Part shown: in pieces, positions 20,654 through 30,782 of the stretch
Layout of the letters: the number at the start of each line of letters is the position of its first letter
Numbering within the stretch: the first letter of the stretch is position 1
DNA from: Ahrensia sp.
GTDB lineage: Bacteria > Pseudomonadota > Alphaproteobacteria > Rhizobiales > Rhizobiaceae
Assembly: GCA_002698425.1 (NCBI GenBank)
Contig: NZXU01000031.1
Coordinates: forward strand, 1 to 64,000
DNA length: 64,000 bases
Direction of reading: 5' to 3'
Notes under the pieces: generated by a model
Seen by the model: the letters and a program-made list of their open reading frames with translations, nothing else
Told to the model about the DNA's origin: nothing
Database searches by the model: none
Translations under genes and position numbers: made by a program

Positions 20654-20965
20654 TCAGGTTTTGCCGGAGCCGCAGCAGCTGTCGGAACAGCACTGGTCGA
20701 CAAGGGAATTGAGTTGCAGCGATACGCTGCGCAGCGCCTCGCGATTCAGACGATAGGTCGAGCGCGGCATGTGGCGCTCATGGGTGATGAGGCCGGCCTC
20801 GAGCAGGACTTTCAGATGCTGGGAGACCGTCGATTGGGCCAGCGGCAGGCAGTCGACGACATCGCGGCATGCGCAGCCGTCATTGCCCGACAGATATTCA
20901 AGGATGGCCAGCCGCGCCGGATGCGACAACGCTGCGAGCCGCCCGGCGATCTCCTCCGTCCGCAT
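20654..20965 (-). CDS. ArsR/SmtB family repressor, Cys-rich
   Basis: 103 residues, winged-helix repressor (AALSHPARLAILEYL start; recognition helix AQSTVSQHLKVLLEAGLI). Possible metal ligands are Cys pairs: GCACRDVVDC before the recognition helix and the C-terminal DQCCSDSCCGS. The ATG at 20965 has AAGGAG five bases upstream, overlapping the operator. Upstream in-frame codons (to 21019) read through the operator and are unlikely. It probably represses itself and the coupled Atm1-type exporter and releases DNA on binding a thiophilic metal (inference). Confidence 0.9.
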   Translation of the reverse strand: MRTEEIAGRLAALSHPARLAILEYLSGNDGCACRDVVDCLPLAQSTVSQHLKVLLEAGLITHERHMPRSTYRLNREALRSVSLQLNSLVDQCCSDSCCGSGKT

Positions 20966-20974
20966 ATGCGCTCC

Positions 20975-21003
20975 TTCATCGTCTATCGGCGATATACGAT
21001 GAA
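20975..21003 (-). promoter_or_regulatory. Probable operator of the ArsR - Atm1 operon
   Basis: Inverted repeat of two 14-base arms around one central base (TTCATCGTCTATCG / CGATATACGATGAA), 13 of 14 positions pairing. It lies just upstream of the ArsR start and touches its ribosome binding site. ArsR/SmtB proteins bind such imperfect AT-containing dyads in their own promoters. Confidence 0.75.
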
Positions 21004-21040
21004 GTTCGCCCGCGAGCAAGGCCCTCCCCCGAAATATAGT

Positions 21041-21062
21041 CGGGCCGGATTTCTCCGGCCCG
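21041..21062 (-). terminator. Hairpin after the LysM gene
   Basis: Eight-bp stem CGGGCCGG / CCGGCCCG with a six-base loop, ten bases beyond the LysM gene stop. In that gene's direction it is followed by ACTATATTTC, a weak T-rich tail, so termination is plausible but not certain. Confidence 0.5.
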
Positions 21063-21071
21063 GCTCGATTG

Positions 21072-23144
21072 TCAGTTTTCGGGTTCCGCCGCTTCGGGCA
21101 ATTCGAAAATCTGGCCCGGCCAGATCATGTCGGGATCCTTGATCTGGTCCTGATTGGCCAGATAGATCGTCGTGAAGCGCGTTCCCTGACCGTAGACCCG
21201 GCGGGAGATGTGCCACAGCGTATCGCCGCGCCGGATGATCACCGAGGAATTGGTCTGGCGCAGCTTTCCGGTGACGGTGATATCCTCGGAGACCTCCGGT
21301 GGCGCGGAGGTTTCCGGTGCAGAAGCCACCTGCTCCCCGGCACCCTCAGATGCGTCCGCGGACGGCGCTTCGGCTGTCTCGGGAGCGGGTGCGGATGCTT
21401 CCGCGGCCTCAGCGGCAGGCTCGCCCGCCGGCGTTTCGGCATCGGCGGTCGCCATCTCTCCGGCTTCGGTCTCTTCCGTCATGGCCGGCTCGGCGCTCGC
21501 CTCGCCCGATGCGGCTTCCCCAGTCTCGGCCGCCGCGGGCTGTTCGGCCTCGGCCATGTCAGGCTCGCCGGTCTCGGCCTCGCCCGAAGCCGCGGGCGTG
21601 TCGGCCATCACCGTGGAGGCCTCGGCTTCAGGCTCGGCTTCCGGCATGGTTTCGGTCTGCGCCTGGTCGGAGGACGGCGCCGCGGCGGGCGTTGCTGCTT
21701 CGGCTTGCGGCGCGGAACCGGCAAGCTCGGCCGTCTCAGACGCCGGAGCGGGCTGTTCGGCAGCGGCTGCATTGTCAGCGACGGCCGCCACGCGCTCGCC
21801 CTCGCTGCGCGTGAAGGGCACGGCGGCCCGCGCGACCACTTCGGCGGTGGCCGGATCGATCACGTCGGCGCGGATGATGTAATCCCCCACGGCGAGATCC
21901 TTGCGGACCTGCACGAGGAAGCGGCCGCCGGGGCTGGTCAGCGTATCGCCGAGCAGGAACTCGTTGGCATAGACACGCACCTGCGAACCCGGATCGGCCG
22001 CGCCGGCAACGAAGATCGTATCGCTGTCGATTTCGACGGCCTCGATGCGAATGGTGATCCGCGCTGCGTCCGAAGACGGCGCAGGCGTCTCGGCGGCGGT
22101 TTCGCCGCTTGCCTCGGCAACCTCCGTGACATCTCCGTCCGCCGCACCTTCGGCGGCATCGGCGGAAGCGGTCTCGGCTTCTTCCATGGAAGGCTGTGCT
22201 TCGCTTTCGGCAGCTTCGGCGCCAGCAGCTTCCTGCGTGGCTTCTTCGGCGGCAGGCTCGGCCATCGCGGTTTCGGTTTCCGCCGCCGGGGTTTCGGCCT
22301 CGGCCATATCGTCTTGCGGCGTTTCGGCGGCCGCGGCTTCTTCCGGCTCGGGCGTGTTGATCAGGCGCGACGGGGCGCCGGGACGTTCGACCAGCGCCAG
22401 CAGTTCGCCCTCGCGGCCCGGTTCCGGCACGGAGACGATGGCGGTCTCCTCGGACATCGCGACGTCGCCGTTCTCCTCGGTCGCGCGCAGCACGATCTCG
22501 TAATCGCCGGGATCCAGCGGATCGTCGAGGACGGCAACGAAATCGCCATTGGCCTCGGCCTTCGTGGTCGCGATCGTTTCCGAGCGCGTCAGGATCTCGA
22601 TGTCGGCGTTGGGACCGGCTGAGCCGGCAATCAGGGTGGAGCCGTCCGGCTCGACGCGGAGGAGGCCGAAGCTCGGCACGATGACTTCGGCCTGCGCTTC
22701 GGCTTCGTCATTGGCGGTCGGGGCGGCGGCGGCTTCCGCCTGTGGCTCGGCCGTCTCCGCGGCCGGGGCGGCGGCTTCTGCGTCGGACCCGGCTTCCTCG
22801 CCAGCACCCGCGTCGGGAGCTGCGGCCTGTTCACCACCGGTTTCCGATGCTTCGGTTTCCGGCGTCGCAGCCACTTCGGCCGCCTCGCCATCCGACGGCG
22901 TTTCCGTCATGTCTTCTTCGGAGGGCGCGGCCGCCTCTTCCGTTTCGGCCGCCTGCGTGTCCGCCGCTTCCTCCGGCGCTGCCGTCGCTTCGGTGTCGCC
23001 GGCCGTTTCGCCCTCGGCCATGACAGGCTCGGCCTGCTTGCCGAGCCACATATTTATCCGCTCGGAGACTTCACCCGTGCTCGCGACGCCGACGGCGATC
23101 AAAGCGAGGAGAAAAAGCCAAACCCCAACCCTGTTGTTCTTCAT
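21072..23144 (-). CDS. LysM cell-wall protein with long Ala/Glu-rich linkers
   Basis: 690 residues. Order: a short cytosolic start MKNNRVG, one membrane segment (about 7-24), an Ala/Glu/Pro low-complexity stretch (about 40-150), a beta-rich module (about 151-243), a second such stretch, a second beta module (about 360-450; both contain the GDY.I.LR or GDY.IRA.V pattern), a third stretch, and a C-terminal LysM domain (RRGDTLWHISRRVYGQG, about 640-686) that binds peptidoglycan. Likely anchored in the inner membrane and reaching across the periplasm (inference). The frame is open to 23228, but the ATG at 23144 precedes the membrane anchor directly. Confidence 0.85.
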   Translation of the reverse strand: MKNNRVGVWLFLLALIAVGVASTGEVSERINMWLGKQAEPVMAEGETAGDTEATAAPEEAADTQAAETEEAAAPSEEDMTETPSDGEAAEVAATPETEASETGGEQAAAPDAGAGEEAGSDAEAAAPAAETAEPQAEAAAAPTANDEAEAQAEVIVPSFGLLRVEPDGSTLIAGSAGPNADIEILTRSETIATTKAEANGDFVAVLDDPLDPGDYEIVLRATEENGDVAMSEETAIVSVPEPGREGELLALVERPGAPSRLINTPEPEEAAAAETPQDDMAEAETPAAETETAMAEPAAEEATQEAAGAEAAESEAQPSMEEAETASADAAEGAADGDVTEVAEASGETAAETPAPSSDAARITIRIEAVEIDSDTIFVAGAADPGSQVRVYANEFLLGDTLTSPGGRFLVQVRKDLAVGDYIIRADVIDPATAEVVARAAVPFTRSEGERVAAVADNAAAAEQPAPASETAELAGSAPQAEAATPAAAPSSDQAQTETMPEAEPEAEASTVMADTPAASGEAETGEPDMAEAEQPAAAETGEAASGEASAEPAMTEETEAGEMATADAETPAGEPAAEAAEASAPAPETAEAPSADASEGAGEQVASAPETSAPPEVSEDITVTGKLRQTNSSVIIRRGDTLWHISRRVYGQGTRFTTIYLANQDQIKDPDMIWPGQIFELPEAAEPEN

Positions 23145-23283
23145 AAAACCATACCAATTGAACCGAGACTTTCTTAGCACCCGTGCTGCGCTGCACTCAA
23201 GAATTGTCAATTCCTCGACGGAATGCACAGGCCGTTATGCACAGAAGCCTTGACGGTTTGCCCGGCCCCGGCAATAGGAAGAC

Positions 23284-23889
23284 ATGTCTTCCTCTCCGAT
23301 CAAATCCGTCTGCGTCTATTGCGGCTCCTCGCCCGGCAACGATCCAGCCTATCTCGAAGCCGGGAAAATCCTCGGCCGGTCGCTCGGCGAAGCCGGGCTG
23401 CGGCTGGTCTATGGCGGCGGCACGAAAGGCATCATGGGCGCCGTCGCCCAGGGCACCATGGAGGCCGGAGGCAAGGTCACCGGCATCATCCCGCGCTTCC
23501 TGATGAACAAGGAAGCAACCGAGGACGCACTGGGGCAACTCGACGAACTGGTCGTCACCGAGGACATGCATGAGCGCAAGCACCGCATGTTCGAGGAGTC
23601 CGACGCCTTCGTGACGCTGCCCGGCGGAATCGGCACGCTGGAAGAGGTCATCGAGATCATGACCTGGGCGCAGCTCGGCCAGCACACGAAACCGATCGTG
23701 CTCGCCAATATCAACGCCTTCTGGAATCCGCTGTCGACGCTGCTCGATCACATGGGCGAGGCGGGCTTCATCCACACCGCCCATCGCGTGCGTCCGCTGA
23801 TCGTCGACGCGCCTGAGGCGATCGTCCCCGCGATCCTCGCCGCCGGAGAACATGGCGAGGGCGACGCGCGGGTGATCGAAAAACTGTAG
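23284..23889 (+). CDS. LOG family protein (nucleoside monophosphate phosphoribohydrolase type)
   Basis: 201 residues of the Lonely Guy/TIGR00730 family: VYCGSSPGNDPAY near residue 12, the phosphate-binding YGGGTKGIMG near 41 and the signature PGGIGTLEE near 112, which includes the active-site Glu. Characterised members hydrolyse cytokinin riboside or other nucleoside 5'-monophosphates. Start ATG follows AGGAAG. Divergent from the LysM gene across 139 bases. Confidence 0.9.
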   Translation: MSSSPIKSVCVYCGSSPGNDPAYLEAGKILGRSLGEAGLRLVYGGGTKGIMGAVAQGTMEAGGKVTGIIPRFLMNKEATEDALGQLDELVVTEDMHERKHRMFEESDAFVTLPGGIGTLEEVIEIMTWAQLGQHTKPIVLANINAFWNPLSTLLDHMGEAGFIHTAHRVRPLIVDAPEAIVPAILAAGEHGEGDARVIEKL

Positions 23890-23910
23890 GGCCGCATCGC
23901 GGCGCGCGCC

Positions 23911-24900
23911 ATGTCCGACGAGCGAAACATTCCCGCAGCGGACGATTACGACAGGGCCGGCCAACTCTATTCCTACGCCTTCGGCGCGGACGGCCATGTG
24001 CTTGCCGACGGAGAGACCGCTAGCTGGCGGTGGACCGGCTTCGCGCTGAGCGACGCGCGCGCCCGCGCCGCCATCTCCTCCTTCCCAGGATTGCCTGCTG
24101 ACGCGCAACGCTGCCTGCTGGCGAGTGGCCGACGGGTCTACATGAAGCGGTCCGGAGACTGGCTTTTCGGCACGCTGCCGGACATTCATCATCGCCACTA
24201 TGCCGATTCCGAGGAACTCGGCCTGTTCCATTTCGCGCTCAACCGCGACACGCTGGTGACCTCGCGCAAGAAACCGCTGCAGACGATCGACGATATCCGC
24301 CGCAAGATCGAGGACCGCGAGGAGGCGCTGGCGACGCCGGCCTGTTTCGTCGACATGGTGATCACCCATCTGCTCGACCTGCTGGAAGACAAGCTGGACG
24401 ATCTGTTCGAGGAACTCGACGCCATCGAGGACCGCATCATCGGCGGGCGCTGGGCCGGCGAGAGGGAGCGGCTGGCGCCGCTGCGCCGGCGCGCGATCGT
24501 GGCGCACCGGCACCTGTTCCTCGTTTCCGGGCTGTTCCGCCCGCTGACAGCCGCCGACATCGCCGCGACTGCTCCGGAGATCGCACCGGCGGTCGACAAC
24601 AATGCGGCGCTCGCCGCCGCGTTGCTGCATGACAGCGAACAATTGCAGGCCCGCGCCTTGCTGCTGCAGGAAGAAATCATGGCGCGGCTTTCGGAACGCA
24701 CCAACAAGCTCCTCTACCTGCTGTCGGTGCTGACCGCCGTGCTGCTTCCCGCGACGGTCATATCCGGCCTGTTCGGCATGAATTTGCACGGAATGCCGTT
24801 TTCCGAGTCCCATATGGGGTTCTGGGAAGCCGCCTTCCTGGCGGCGATGGGCGCGGCCGCCGTGGTGCTGTTCGTGCGCCGGCTGGGAAGCCGGGACTGA
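23911..24900 (+). CDS. CorA/ZntB family divalent-cation transporter
   Basis: 329 residues: a large cytosolic N-terminal domain, a long helix (about 115-270), and two C-terminal membrane segments with the CorA-family loop GLFGMNLHG near residue 289. The family forms pentameric channels; ZntB types carry zinc and lack the MPEL motif of CorA, which is also absent here. It follows the LOG gene by 21 bases and may share its transcript. Confidence 0.87.
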   Translation: MSDERNIPAADDYDRAGQLYSYAFGADGHVLADGETASWRWTGFALSDARARAAISSFPGLPADAQRCLLASGRRVYMKRSGDWLFGTLPDIHHRHYADSEELGLFHFALNRDTLVTSRKKPLQTIDDIRRKIEDREEALATPACFVDMVITHLLDLLEDKLDDLFEELDAIEDRIIGGRWAGERERLAPLRRRAIVAHRHLFLVSGLFRPLTAADIAATAPEIAPAVDNNAALAAALLHDSEQLQARALLLQEEIMARLSERTNKLLYLLSVLTAVLLPATVISGLFGMNLHGMPFSESHMGFWEAAFLAAMGAAAVVLFVRRLGSRD

Positions 24901-24997
24901 AGCCTGCGTCGTAGACATCCTTCTCCGTGCCGATGGCGGTCGCGCGTGATCCGTCCATCATGCACCGGCTGCCAGAGCGGTGGACAAATCCGCCGGA

Positions 24998-25912
24998 CTA
25001 GCTCCGCCGGAACAGCGACAGGGTGTAGAGCGCCAGAGCCGACCAGATGAACAGGAAGGCGATCAGCTGCCAGTGGGAGAAAGGTTCGCCGAAGACGAAG
25101 ACAGCGATCAGGAAGATGATCGTCGGGGCGATATATTGGAGGATGCCGAGCGTGGTGAAACGGAGCGCCTTGGCGCCGAAGGCGTAGAGGATCAGGGGCA
25201 GCGCGGTGACGGGGCCGGCGAGCATCAGCAGGCCGATACCGGAGAGGCCTTCCGACAGGAAATGCCCCTCGCCCGTCGCCGCCAGCCATCCGATGACGAT
25301 CAGCGCGAGCGGGGTCAGGATCATGACTTCCAGCATGAAGCCCTGGGTCGGGCCGATCGGCAGGGTCTTGCGCAGATAGCCATAGGTTCCGAAGGACAGA
25401 GCGAGCGCAAGCGACACCCAGGGCAGACCGCCGGCCTTGACGGTCAGGATGCCGACCGCGATCACCGCCAGGGCGATCGCCGCGGCCTGCAGCCGGTTGA
25501 AACGCTCGCCGAGAAAGACAGCGCCGAGCAGGATGTTGACCAGCGGATTGATATAGTAGCCGAGCGCGGTCTCCACCGTGCGGTCGACCGAGATGGCCCA
25601 GACATAGATGCCCCAATTGACGGAGATGAGGCCCGCCGTCAGCGCCGCCAGCGCGAGCGTGCGCGGCGACCGAAGCGCGGCGCGCAGATCGGCAGTGCGG
25701 CGCAGCGCGACGAGGATGATCCCGGCGACAGGCACCGACCAGAGGATGCGGTGGGCGACGACCTCATAGGCGGGGATGTGGGCCACCGCCTTCATGTAGA
25801 GCGGCATGAAGCCCCAGAGGAAATAGGCGCCGAGCGAGAAGGCGAAGCAGGAGAGAGGCTCCCCTGGCTGGGCGCTGGCGCCGGTGTTCTTGCTGGCCAC
25901 GGTATCGGACAT
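24998..25912 (-). CDS. rarD: EamA/RarD family permease
   Basis: 304 residues with ten hydrophobic segments in two EamA repeats, and the RarD-type opening FSLGAYFLWGFMPLYMKA near residue 25. RarD proteins are drug/metabolite-superfamily transporters with no firm substrate. It is 71 bases downstream of cimA on the same strand. Confidence 0.87.
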   Translation of the reverse strand: MSDTVASKNTGASAQPGEPLSCFAFSLGAYFLWGFMPLYMKAVAHIPAYEVVAHRILWSVPVAGIILVALRRTADLRAALRSPRTLALAALTAGLISVNWGIYVWAISVDRTVETALGYYINPLVNILLGAVFLGERFNRLQAAAIALAVIAVGILTVKAGGLPWVSLALALSFGTYGYLRKTLPIGPTQGFMLEVMILTPLALIVIGWLAATGEGHFLSEGLSGIGLLMLAGPVTALPLILYAFGAKALRFTTLGILQYIAPTIIFLIAVFVFGEPFSHWQLIAFLFIWSALALYTLSLFRRS

Positions 25913-25983
25913 CGCGATGGCCTACACCCGGCCTAAAATTTGGGCAATCGGACGATTGTCACCGGGACAATCGGCGCCGGGTG

Positions 25984-27603
25984 CTACTCCGCCGCCGCGA
26001 GGCCGGCGTGGCCGCGGTTCTTCAGGAGCTTGAAGGTGATGGAATCCATCAGCGCCTCGAAGGACGCGTCGATGATGTTTTCCGAGACGCCGACGGTCCA
26101 CCAGCGCATGCCGGACGTGTCGGCGGATTCAATCAGGACGCGGGTGATGGCCTCGGTGCCGCCATTGAGGATGCGCACCTTGTAGTCGACCAGTTCGAGA
26201 TCGGCGATCTCGGCCTGGTACTTGCCGAGATCCTTGCGCAGCGCCATGTCGAGCGCGTTGACCGGACCGTTGGACGATTCGGCGACCGACATGCGGACCT
26301 CGCCGTCGACATTCACCTTCACGACGGCCTCGGCGACGGTGATGACCTTGCCGACGGCGTTGTGGCGGCGCTCGACCAGCGAGCGGAACGAGACGACATC
26401 GAAGAAATCCGGCACTTCGCCGAGCGTGCGGCGGGCCAGCAGTTCGAAGCTCGCATCGGCGCCCTCATAGGCGTAGCCGACGGCCTCCCGCTCCTTGACC
26501 AAAGCGATCAGCGTATCGAGGCGCGGATCGTTCTTGGCGACCGCGATTCCGCGTCGGTGCAGCTCGTTGATGAAATTCGATTTGCCGCCCTGGTCCGAGA
26601 CCATGATGTGGCGGACATTGCCGACCTTTTCCGGCTCGACATGCTCGTAGGTCGAGGGATCCTTGATCAGCGCCGAGGCGTGGATGCCGGCCTTGGTGGC
26701 GAAGGCGGAGGAACCGACATAGGCGGCCTGCGGCGCGGGCGAGCGGTTGAGCAACTCGTCGAACCAGCGCGACAGCCGCTTCAGGCCCGCGAGCTTTTCG
26801 GGCGTGATGCCGGTCTCGAAGCGCTCGGACCATGCGGGCTTGAGCGCCAGCGTGCCGATCAGCGTGACGAGGTTGGCGTTGCCGCAGCGTTCGCCGACGC
26901 CGTTCAGCGTGCCCTGGACCTGGCGGACGCCGGCATCGATGGCGGCGAGTGAATTGGCGACGGCCTGCTCGGTGTCGTTATGGGCGTGGATGCCGAGACG
27001 GTCGCCGGGGATGCCGGACGCGATCACGGCGGCGACGATCTCGCGGATCTCGTGCGGCTGGGTACCGCCATTGGTGTCGCAGAGGACGATCCAGCGTGCG
27101 CCGGCGTCGAAGGCGGTCCTGGCGCAGGCCAGAGCGTAGTCGCGATTGGCCTTGTAGCCATCGAAGAAATGCTCGCAATCGACCAGCGGCTCCTTGCCGG
27201 CGGCGGCAGACGCCTCGACAGACTGGCGGATCGAGTCCAGGGTTTCCTCGTTGGTGCAGCCGAGCGCGACGCGGACATGCAGGTCCCAGCTCTTAGCGAC
27301 ATAGCAGACGGCGTCGGACTTCGAGCCGTTCAGCGCGGCGACGCCCGGATCGTTGGAGACGGAGACCCCTGCCCGCTTGGTCATGCCGAAGGCGACGAAT
27401 TTCGCCGAGGAGGTGCGCTTGCGCTCGAAGAAGGCCGTGTCGGTGGGGTTGGCGCCCGGATAGCCGCCCTCGACATAGTCGAGGCCGAACTCGTCGAGCA
27501 TCTGCGCAATCGCGATCTTGTCCTCGACATTGAAGTCGATGCCGGGCGTCTGCTGCCCGTCACGGAGCGTCGTGTCGAAGAGATAGATGCGTTCGCGTGT
27601 CAT
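25984..27603 (-). CDS. cimA: (R)-citramalate synthase
   Basis: 539 residues of the DRE-TIM metallolyase family: FDTTLRDGQQTPG at residues 8-20, the metal-binding HAHNDT near 205 and a C-terminal regulatory domain like LeuA. CimA condenses pyruvate with acetyl-CoA to citramalate for a threonine-independent isoleucine route. The GTG at 27618 would add five residues; the ATG at 27603 gives the usual MTRERIYLFDTT start. It comes 30 bases after the proline iminopeptidase gene. Confidence 0.92.
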   Translation of the reverse strand: MTRERIYLFDTTLRDGQQTPGIDFNVEDKIAIAQMLDEFGLDYVEGGYPGANPTDTAFFERKRTSSAKFVAFGMTKRAGVSVSNDPGVAALNGSKSDAVCYVAKSWDLHVRVALGCTNEETLDSIRQSVEASAAAGKEPLVDCEHFFDGYKANRDYALACARTAFDAGARWIVLCDTNGGTQPHEIREIVAAVIASGIPGDRLGIHAHNDTEQAVANSLAAIDAGVRQVQGTLNGVGERCGNANLVTLIGTLALKPAWSERFETGITPEKLAGLKRLSRWFDELLNRSPAPQAAYVGSSAFATKAGIHASALIKDPSTYEHVEPEKVGNVRHIMVSDQGGKSNFINELHRRGIAVAKNDPRLDTLIALVKEREAVGYAYEGADASFELLARRTLGEVPDFFDVVSFRSLVERRHNAVGKVITVAEAVVKVNVDGEVRMSVAESSNGPVNALDMALRKDLGKYQAEIADLELVDYKVRILNGGTEAITRVLIESADTSGMRWWTVGVSENIIDASFEALMDSITFKLLKNRGHAGLAAAE

Positions 27604-27633
27604 AGTCTTACCCGTCACGGCCTTTGCGGCCCT

Positions 27634-28728
<1,095 letters not shown>

Positions 28729-29112
28729 CTATTCCGGCTTGTGGCAGACGGCCTCGATATTGTGGCCGTCGGGGTCGCGCACGAAGGCGCCGTAATAATG
28801 CTCGTGATAGTGCGGGCGCAGGCCGGGCGCGCCATTGTCGGTTCCGCCGGCGGCGATGGCGGCCTCGTAGAAGGCGTCGACCTGGGCGCGGGTCTCGGCG
28901 GTGAAGGCGACATGGATGGGCGGGGACTGTTTCTCGCCCCCGGTGATCCAGAAGTCCGGCTTGCCGCGGCCGTAGCCGCCGACCTGGCGGCCGCCGACGA
29001 ATTCCGGCGGCACGGTCATGACCAGAGACGCGCCGAGCGGCGCCAGCGCCTTGTCGTAGAAGGCCCTGGCGGCATCGTAGTCGGATACGCTTATACCGAT
29101 GTGGTCCAGCAT
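28729..29112 (-). CDS. Glyoxalase/VOC superfamily protein
   Basis: 127 residues beginning MLDHIGISVSDYDAARAFYD, with the paired beta-alpha-beta-beta-beta repeats of the vicinal oxygen chelate fold; His near residue 4, a second His in HVAFTAETR near 70 and Glu in NIEAVCHKPE at the end are likely metal ligands. The substrate is unknown. AAGGAG stands seven bases before the ATG. One base separates it from the ddl stop. Confidence 0.88.
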   Translation of the reverse strand: MLDHIGISVSDYDAARAFYDKALAPLGASLVMTVPPEFVGGRQVGGYGRGKPDFWITGGEKQSPPIHVAFTAETRAQVDAFYEAAIAAGGTDNGAPGLRPHYHEHYYGAFVRDPDGHNIEAVCHKPE

Positions 29113-29113
29113 C

Positions 29114-30223
29114 TCACTGCTCCTTCGTTTGACTGGAATGCCGACGATCAAGTTCGCTTTCGCGGGCCAGCCCGTGCGCCACCAACCTGTCGATGACCTC
29201 GGCATAGCCGACGCCGCTCGCGGCCATGGCCTTGGAATACATGCTGATATCGGTAAAGCCCGGAATCGTGTTCACTTCATTGACGACGAACCGCCCGTCC
29301 GGCTTCAGGAAGAAATCGATCCGCGCCATAGCGTCGCAGCCGAGCGCCCGGAAGGTTTGCGCCGCGACCTCGCTCATCCGCGCCTCGACGCCGTCCGGCA
29401 GCTCGGCGGGAACCGTCAGTGCGGCACCGTCCTGATCGACATATTTGGCATCGTAGCTGTAGAAGCCGTGGGTTCCGGCGGGCGCGATCTCGCCGGGCCG
29501 CGAGACGACAAGCTCGCCGTCGGCCATTTCGAGCACGGCGAATTCGATCTCCCGGCCTTCGACGAATTCCTCGGCCAGCACTTTGCCGCCATGGCGGAAA
29601 CCTTCCTCGATCGCCGCCGCGAAATTCTCTTCGCTCATCACCTTGCTGACGCCGACGGACGATCCGCCGCACGCCGGCTTGACGAAGACAGGCAGGCCGA
29701 GGGTTCGCTCGAGATCGGCGAAATCCGGCACCGCGTCCGGATAGACAACCATCGAACGCGCGGTCGGCAGGCCGGCTTGCGCGATCAGGCGCTTGGCGAT
29801 GTCCTTGTCCATGGCCGTCGCCGAGCCCGGAACGCCGCAGCCGACCAGTGGCACGCCGGCCGTGGCCGCGAAACCCTGCACCGTGCCATCCTCACCATAG
29901 ATGCCATGCAGGACCGGAAACAGGATGTCGATGCGCGGCAGATCCGCCACGCCGCCGTCCGGCGCGAGCCCGAGCGCCCGCCCGCGGCCGCCGGCGGGCA
30001 GGACGAGTTCCGTACCGTCCTCAGGCGTCGCCAGCACGCCATTGGAAAACTCGCCGAGCAGCCAGCGCCCCTCGCGGGTGACGAAGACGGGCACCACGTC
30101 GTATTTCGCCGGGTCGAGCGCCGCGACGACATTGGTGGCGGACATGATCGAGACGTCGTGTTCTGACGACCGTCCGCCGAAGAGAACCGCGATCCGCAAC
30201 CGGGTGTTTCCGTTGCCCTGCAT
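29114..30223 (-). CDS. ddlA: D-alanine--D-alanine ligase
   Basis: 369 residues, ATP-grasp ligase for the D-Ala-D-Ala end of peptidoglycan precursors. Visible features: FGGRSSEHDVSIMSA (about 15-29), GEDGTVQGFAATAGVPLVG (about 115), FVKPACGGSSVGVSK (about 175) and the C-terminal NEVNTIPGFT. Length and the EHDVS signature fit the DdlA type. It starts the minus-strand run ddl-VOC-small protein-pip-cimA and uses D-alanine from alr (4875-6032). Confidence 0.95.
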   Translation of the reverse strand: MQGNGNTRLRIAVLFGGRSSEHDVSIMSATNVVAALDPAKYDVVPVFVTREGRWLLGEFSNGVLATPEDGTELVLPAGGRGRALGLAPDGGVADLPRIDILFPVLHGIYGEDGTVQGFAATAGVPLVGCGVPGSATAMDKDIAKRLIAQAGLPTARSMVVYPDAVPDFADLERTLGLPVFVKPACGGSSVGVSKVMSEENFAAAIEEGFRHGGKVLAEEFVEGREIEFAVLEMADGELVVSRPGEIAPAGTHGFYSYDAKYVDQDGAALTVPAELPDGVEARMSEVAAQTFRALGCDAMARIDFFLKPDGRFVVNEVNTIPGFTDISMYSKAMAASGVGYAEVIDRLVAHGLARESELDRRHSSQTKEQ

Positions 30224-30248
30224 GAGATGACTATCCTTTCAAACGGCT

Positions 30249-30782
30249 TCAATCGTCGGCGCGCGGCCATTGTTCGGTATCGTGGTCGGGATGCTGGTGA
30301 CTGACCACGCTCGCGATAAATACCTCGCCGCCGGGAATGTCGGACGCCCATTGCGTCGGCAATTCGTGCAGGCCGTCGACGAAGGAGAGCTTGTCGGCGG
30401 GATTGACCTGTACGACCGGCGGCGCGCGTTCCGGATCGTCGAGCGAGCCGATGGAGATCTCGAAATCCTCGCCCCAATCATAGGTAAGCGGCGTCCCGCA
30501 ATCCGCGCAGAAGCCGCGCCGCACCCTGTTGGAACTGTGAAAGAACTTCGGTTCGCCGCGCGTCCAGACGAGGCCCTTGCCGGTGACGAGCGGGCCGTAG
30601 AAGGACCCGAACGCCTTCTGGCACATGCGGCAATGGCAGATCGAGGCGCGGCCGAAGCCATCGCAACGGTAGCGCACGGCGCCGCACTGGCAGCCGCCGG
30701 TGATTGGCGTCTTCGCTCTCCCCCCTTGTGGGGGAGATGTCTGCGCAGCAGACAGAGGGGGGTCCTCGCTAGGTCCGGTCAT
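30249..30782 (-). CDS. GFA-family (CENP-V/glutathione-dependent formaldehyde-activating type) protein, third copy
   Basis: 177 residues. Zinc motifs of the family: ITGGCQCGAVRYR, CHCRMCQKAFG, and FCADCGTPLTYD. Unlike the two upstream copies, which start a few residues before GGCQCG, this one has about 23 extra N-terminal residues (SEDPPLSAAQTSPPQGGRA) encoded by the inverted repeat of the DUF559 unit. The start ATG at 30782 lies inside the DUF559 gene end and has GGAGGAG four bases upstream, also inside that gene. A further in-frame ATG is at 30803. Despite the family name, a role in formaldehyde metabolism is not established. Confidence 0.85.
   Translation of the reverse strand: MTGPSEDPPLSAAQTSPPQGGRAKTPITGGCQCGAVRYRCDGFGRASICHCRMCQKAFGSFYGPLVTGKGLVWTRGEPKFFHSSNRVRRGFCADCGTPLTYDWGEDFEISIGSLDDPERAPPVVQVNPADKLSFVDGLHELPTQWASDIPGGEVFIASVVSHQHPDHDTEQWPRADD
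30716..30763. repeat. Inverted palindromic repeat, copy A of the DUF559 unit
   Basis: Begins CTCTCCCCCCTTGTGGGGGA and ends AGAGGGGGG. It contains a perfect hairpin GTCTGC-GCA-GCAGAC (30739-30753). It is the reverse complement of copy B at 31155-31202 except for the hairpin core, where both copies keep pairing with different bases. It is read in frame as the N-terminus of the third GFA protein. Confidence 0.85.

Noticed and set aside
18467..21142. 891-codon open frame on the plus strand opposite the Atm1-type gene and ArsR gene
   Set aside because: High-GC antisense shadow; its translation is a run of Arg/Asp/Gly/Leu without domains, while the minus strand has complete ABC exporter motifs.
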